NCBI GenBank assembly: GCA_016198915.1
Contig: JACQHS010000062.1
Coordinates: 1-7,749, forward strand
DNA: 7,749 bases
Source: Candidatus Omnitrophota bacterium
Lineage (GTDB): Bacteria > Omnitrophota > Gorgyraeia > Aquiviventales > Aquiviventaceae
Reading direction: 5' to 3'
In this document: piece after piece, positions 5,776 to 7,749 of the stretch
How the letters are laid out: each line of letters opens with the position of its first letter
How positions within the stretch are numbered: position 1 is the stretch's first letter
Notes under the pieces: generated by a model
Told to the model about the DNA's origin: nothing
Database searches by the model: none
What the model saw: only the letters and a program-made list of their open reading frames with translations
Made by a program: the position numbers and the translations under genes

Positions 5776-6066
5776 TTACACGCGACTGAACAAGCGAATC
5801 CCTAACGTGATGAGACCAAGGCCTGCGAGCGTCCAAATGAGCCCCGCAGTCACCGCCGAGAGCCACTGGGTGCCCATCGTCACGCCGGAAAAGCCGCCGA
5901 CAAACCAGGTTCCCCACCCCTCGGACACGGCGGTGTGGAGTGCCGCGGTCCGTCGGTAGGCGCGGCGGGCAGTGCGCAACCGGCCGGCCGCGGCCGCAAT
6001 CCCCACCCCCACCGAGATCAATCCGGTGGTGATAACCAGGCCGCTGACAACCAGTTCTGTCATCAT
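5776..6066 (-). CDS. Small two-helix membrane protein of unknown function
   Basis: I do not recognise a family. The 96-aa product has a hydrophobic helix at about residues 5-27 (VVSGLVITTGLISVGVGIA). A strongly basic stretch follows at 29-40 (RLRTARRAYRRTA), then a Trp/Gly-rich middle (EGWGTWFVGGFSG). A second hydrophobic helix spans about 68-92, with a basic end (FSRV). The basic loop after helix 1 suggests that the loop is cytoplasmic, with both termini outside. ATG 6066 is followed at once by a second ATG. The upstream GGTGGACGGG is only a modest ribosome site. A good promoter lies 28 nt upstream, and mdh follows after 32 nt, so it appears to be the first gene of the TCA operon. A role linked to that operon is inferred from position only. 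Confidence 0.65.
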   Translation of the reverse strand: MMTELVVSGLVITTGLISVGVGIAAAAGRLRTARRAYRRTAALHTAVSEGWGTWFVGGFSGVTMGTQWLSAVTAGLIWTLAGLGLITLGIRLFSRV

Positions 6067-6093
6067 CCGTCCCGTCCACCCACGTCGGGTGTC

Positions 6094-6122
6094 AGTGTAG
6101 CAGAGCCTCCCAACAGCGTCAA
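6094..6122 (-). promoter_or_regulatory. Sigma70-like promoter of the small-membrane-protein/mdh operon
   Basis: On the minus strand TTGACG (6117-6122, 5 of 6 matches) and TACACT (6094-6099, 4 of 6) are exactly 17 nt apart. The predicted start near 6087 leaves a leader of about 20 nt to ATG 6066. It is divergent from the promoter at 6154-6182; the -35 boxes are about 31 nt apart. Confidence 0.6.
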
Positions 6123-6136
6123 ACGATTCTGTACAG

Positions 6137-6154
6137 ATGACGGTGATCCGTCAT
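6137..6154. promoter_or_regulatory. 18-bp inverted repeat between divergent promoters, candidate operator
   Basis: ATGACGG and CCGTCAT are perfect 7-bp inverted arms separated by TGAT. The right arm overlaps the first base of the plus-strand -35 box, and the site lies about 15 bp upstream of the minus-strand -35 box. Size and position fit a dimeric repressor or activator site able to act on both transcripts. No regulator gene is in the window. A hairpin role is less likely because there is no U-tract on either strand. Confidence 0.4.
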
Positions 6155-6182
6155 TGACAGCGGCGCCATCCTCTGCTCTAAT
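6154..6182 (+). promoter_or_regulatory. Strong sigma70-like promoter of the exported-protein gene
   Basis: A perfect -35 box TTGACA (6154-6159) is followed after exactly 17 nt by TCTAAT (6177-6182, 5 of 6 matches). Predicted transcription starts near 6189, leaving about 21 nt of leader containing AAGGAGG (6196-6202) before ATG 6210. It is the best promoter match in the window. Confidence 0.7.
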
Positions 6183-6209
6183 ACCGCCATCGATCAAGGA
6201 GGCGGCGCG

Positions 6210-6650
6210 ATGGAACGTATGGTCACATCCAGTGTCGTGTTCGGCATGGTCGCTTTGGGAATCGCCGGCGGGGTGATGGCCCAGGAGACGAAGACGCTCC
6301 AAGGTGAAATCGTGGACCCGGCGAGCTACCTCAAGGACGGCCGCCACGGGCTCGAGATGGAGGATGAAACGTACGAGGCCGTGGACGGAGGCCAGACACT
6401 GGCTCTCTTAGAGAACGGCACGGGAAACCTCTATCTGTTGCTGGGAGAAGAGGCCGGTGAGGACCCGAATGAGCTGGCGTACGACTATGTCAATACCGAA
6501 GTGACCGTGACCGGGATCGTGTATGAGCGCGGCGGCCTGCGCGGCATCGTGGCCACCTCGATTGAACCGCTGAATGCTCCGCAAGCGCCGTCGGAGCCCT
6601 CCGCCGTCCCCCCAGCACCGGAGCCCGTGCTCGAGCCGGTCGACGACTAA
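6210..6650 (+). CDS. Small exported protein of unknown function with Pro-rich tail
   Basis: I do not recognise a named family. The 146-aa protein starts with a likely Sec signal peptide: MERM, a hydrophobic core near residues 7-22, and probable cleavage after VMA at about 25. The mature part has short beta-type segments (TLQGEIVDP, LALLEN, LYLLLGE, EVTVTGIVYERGGLRGIV), which suggests a small OB-fold-like beta barrel. From about residue 121 the tail is rich in Pro, Ala and Glu and ends LEPVDD. The mature part is acidic and has no cysteine, so a lipoprotein is unlikely. The start is firm: AAGGAGG lies 7 nt before ATG, downstream of a near-consensus promoter. It is transcribed alone, divergent from the TCA operon and convergent with the exporter gene. 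A periplasmic location is inferred. Confidence 0.8.
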   Translation: MERMVTSSVVFGMVALGIAGGVMAQETKTLQGEIVDPASYLKDGRHGLEMEDETYEAVDGGQTLALLENGTGNLYLLLGEEAGEDPNELAYDYVNTEVTVTGIVYERGGLRGIVATSIEPLNAPQAPSEPSAVPPAPEPVLEPVDD

Positions 6651-6675
6651 TCCCATATCTTCAGGCGACCGGCTC
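6633..6675. repeat. Inverted repeat spanning the convergent gene ends
   Basis: GAGCCGGTCG (6633-6642) and CGACCGGCTC (6666-6675) form a perfect 10-bp stem around a 23-nt loop. The loop holds both stop codons (6648-6650 plus, 6661-6663 minus) and the 10-nt intergenic gap. Each arm encodes the C-terminal Glu-Pro-Val of its own gene. It could act as a bidirectional 3'-end hairpin, but neither strand has a U-tract, so intrinsic termination is doubtful. Confidence 0.6.
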
Positions 6676-7749
6676 CAACTGGTCGAGGCGTCGCATCCCT
6701 TGGCGAATCGGCCACCAGCCAGCGAGCCCGCTTACCGCGCACAGCCCAACACTCGCCAACACCACGCCTGCGGGGAAGGCCCGCGTCCAACTGATCCACG
6801 CCACAAGCAACGCGCCCACGACGCATCCGACGTAGCCCAGCATCAGGACCAGCGCGAGCGCGCCGTTGGATGACGCGACGACCCGCGCGGCATCCTGCGC
6901 CGACGGATCAATCCACCACGCCCCCAGCCCGACCGCCAGCGCGACGAGTGTCGCGGCCGAGACCACCCCAACACCGGCCAGCCACCACCGGATCTGAAAC
7001 GGCACCTCAAGCCGGCTCATCGAGAGCCAGAGCAATCCCTCGATGATGAGCAGGCCCAGCGCACTGTACACGCTCAGCTTCGCCGTCAGCAGGTGCCGAA
7101 TGCCGGAGGGGGCCAGGCGCAGCAGCCACAGGCTGCGCCCTTCCAGGCTGGTTTGGGGGTACACGAACCGGATCGCCAGCGACCCAAACACCAGCAGGGT
7201 GCAGGCCAGATTCAGCGACGCCACCCCGATGCGCCACGCGGGCTCAACACTGAACTGGCTCAGTCGATGGATGTTCGCGAAGTACGCGCCAAGGAGGCCA
7301 AAAAACACGACCGCTTGCCCCCACTGCAACGGATCGCGGATGACGAGCAGCAGGTCTTTCGTGACCGAGGCCCGGAAGGGACGCCGCATCCTCCATGACG
7401 CGACGTGCGCACCAGAGGCGGCCATGCTGGGCCGCGGTCCTTCCGGCGCGTAGCGCGCCGTCCGTAAGACGGGCAGCAGGGCGACCGCCCCAACGTGATC
7501 CAAGAGACGCCAGCTGACAGACGCCGTCATCCACAGCAGGACCGCGTAAAGCGCGCCTTCCAGCCAGCGGCCGTTCATCCCTGCCCCGAGCGCTTTCGCC
7601 ACCCAACTGCTAGGCCACCACGGCGACATCGCCACGTGCATCCGCGGCAACAGCTCCTGCAGCGCCACAAACCAGGCCTCCTGCCCCGATTCCTCGTGGT
7701 GCTCTCCCAGCACCCAGAAGAGCAGGCTGCACGCCGCAACGAATCCGAC
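6661..7749 (-). CDS. ABC-2-type exporter membrane subunit, C-terminal part
   Basis: The reading frame is open through the right edge, so this is the C-terminal 362 residues of a longer protein. An in-frame GTG at 7713 is internal, because the 12 codons upstream (VGFVAACSLLFW) form part of a membrane helix. Several further hydrophobic segments follow, for example YAVLLWMTASVSW, VVFFGLLGAYFA, LACTLLVFGSLAIRFVYP, LLIIEGLLWL, the helix around VGVVSAATLVALAVGLG, and VLMLGYVGCVVGALLVAWI. The loop motifs TKDLLLVIRDPLQWGQ (about 130-145) and FVYPQTSLEGRSLWLLRLAP are typical of putative ABC exporters in the ABC-2 permease group. A partner ATPase and the substrate are not visible; the ATPase may lie beyond 7749. 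It converges on 6210-6650 with a 10-nt gap. Confidence 0.75.
   Translation of the reverse strand, partial: VGFVAACSLLFWVLGEHHEESGQEAWFVALQELLPRMHVAMSPWWPSSWVAKALGAGMNGRWLEGALYAVLLWMTASVSWRLLDHVGAVALLPVLRTARYAPEGPRPSMAASGAHVASWRMRRPFRASVTKDLLLVIRDPLQWGQAVVFFGLLGAYFANIHRLSQFSVEPAWRIGVASLNLACTLLVFGSLAIRFVYPQTSLEGRSLWLLRLAPSGIRHLLTAKLSVYSALGLLIIEGLLWLSMSRLEVPFQIRWWLAGVGVVSAATLVALAVGLGAWWIDPSAQDAARVVASSNGALALVLMLGYVGCVVGALLVAWISWTRAFPAGVVLASVGLCAVSGLAGWWPIRQGMRRLDQLEPVA

Noticed and set aside
7711..7713. GTG at 7713 as the start of the exporter subunit
   Set aside because: The frame stays open to the window edge, and the upstream codons encode a hydrophobic helix, so the gene is truncated by the window.

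Overview
This is a GC-rich bacterial chromosome segment, densely coded and mostly on the minus strand. Short intergenic regions carry sigma70-like promoters with exact 17-nt spacers. The mix of a TCA-cycle operon, a PilX-type pilin-like protein behind a cyclic-di-nucleotide riboswitch, a NifU-type Fe-S scaffold and an ABC-2-type exporter suggests a Gram-negative environmental lineage such as Nitrospirota, NC10/Methylomirabilota or a deltaproteobacterial-type group. No marker in the window fixes the taxon, so this is a low-confidence guess.

Layout from right to left, which is the minus-strand direction of transcription. Positions 7749-6661 hold the 3' part of an integral-membrane ABC-type exporter subunit, open at the window edge. 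It converges on a plus-strand gene (6210-6650) for a small exported protein of unknown function. A divergent promoter region (6067-6209) separates that gene from a minus-strand operon: a 96-aa two-helix membrane protein (5776-6066), malate dehydrogenase (4793-5743), citrate synthase (3642-4796), succinyl-CoA synthetase beta (2464-3645) and alpha (1470-2360). mdh/gltA and gltA/sucC overlap by 4 nt. sucC and sucD are split by a very AT-rich 78-bp palindrome. The enzymes together cover malate to oxaloacetate to citrate, and the succinyl-CoA/succinate step.

Downstream of sucD, a promoter candidate (1437-1465) precedes a GEMM/cyclic-di-GMP-I riboswitch-like aptamer (about 1324-1410), an intrinsic terminator (1262-1302) and a PilX-like gene (116-1243). 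The 3' half of the aptamer is duplicated almost exactly (25/26 nt) 35 nt further downstream, and the second copy supplies the 5' arm of the terminator. The linker between the copies is complementary to the pilX-like ribosome binding site. This forms a candidate switch in which two alternative 3' halves compete for one 5' half, and it is the most unusual thing in the window.

The left edge holds a promoter (82-110) and the first 16 codons of a NifU C-terminal-domain protein (1-48). No insertion sequence, CRISPR array, tRNA or rRNA was seen, and no gene-free stretch exceeds 300 bases.
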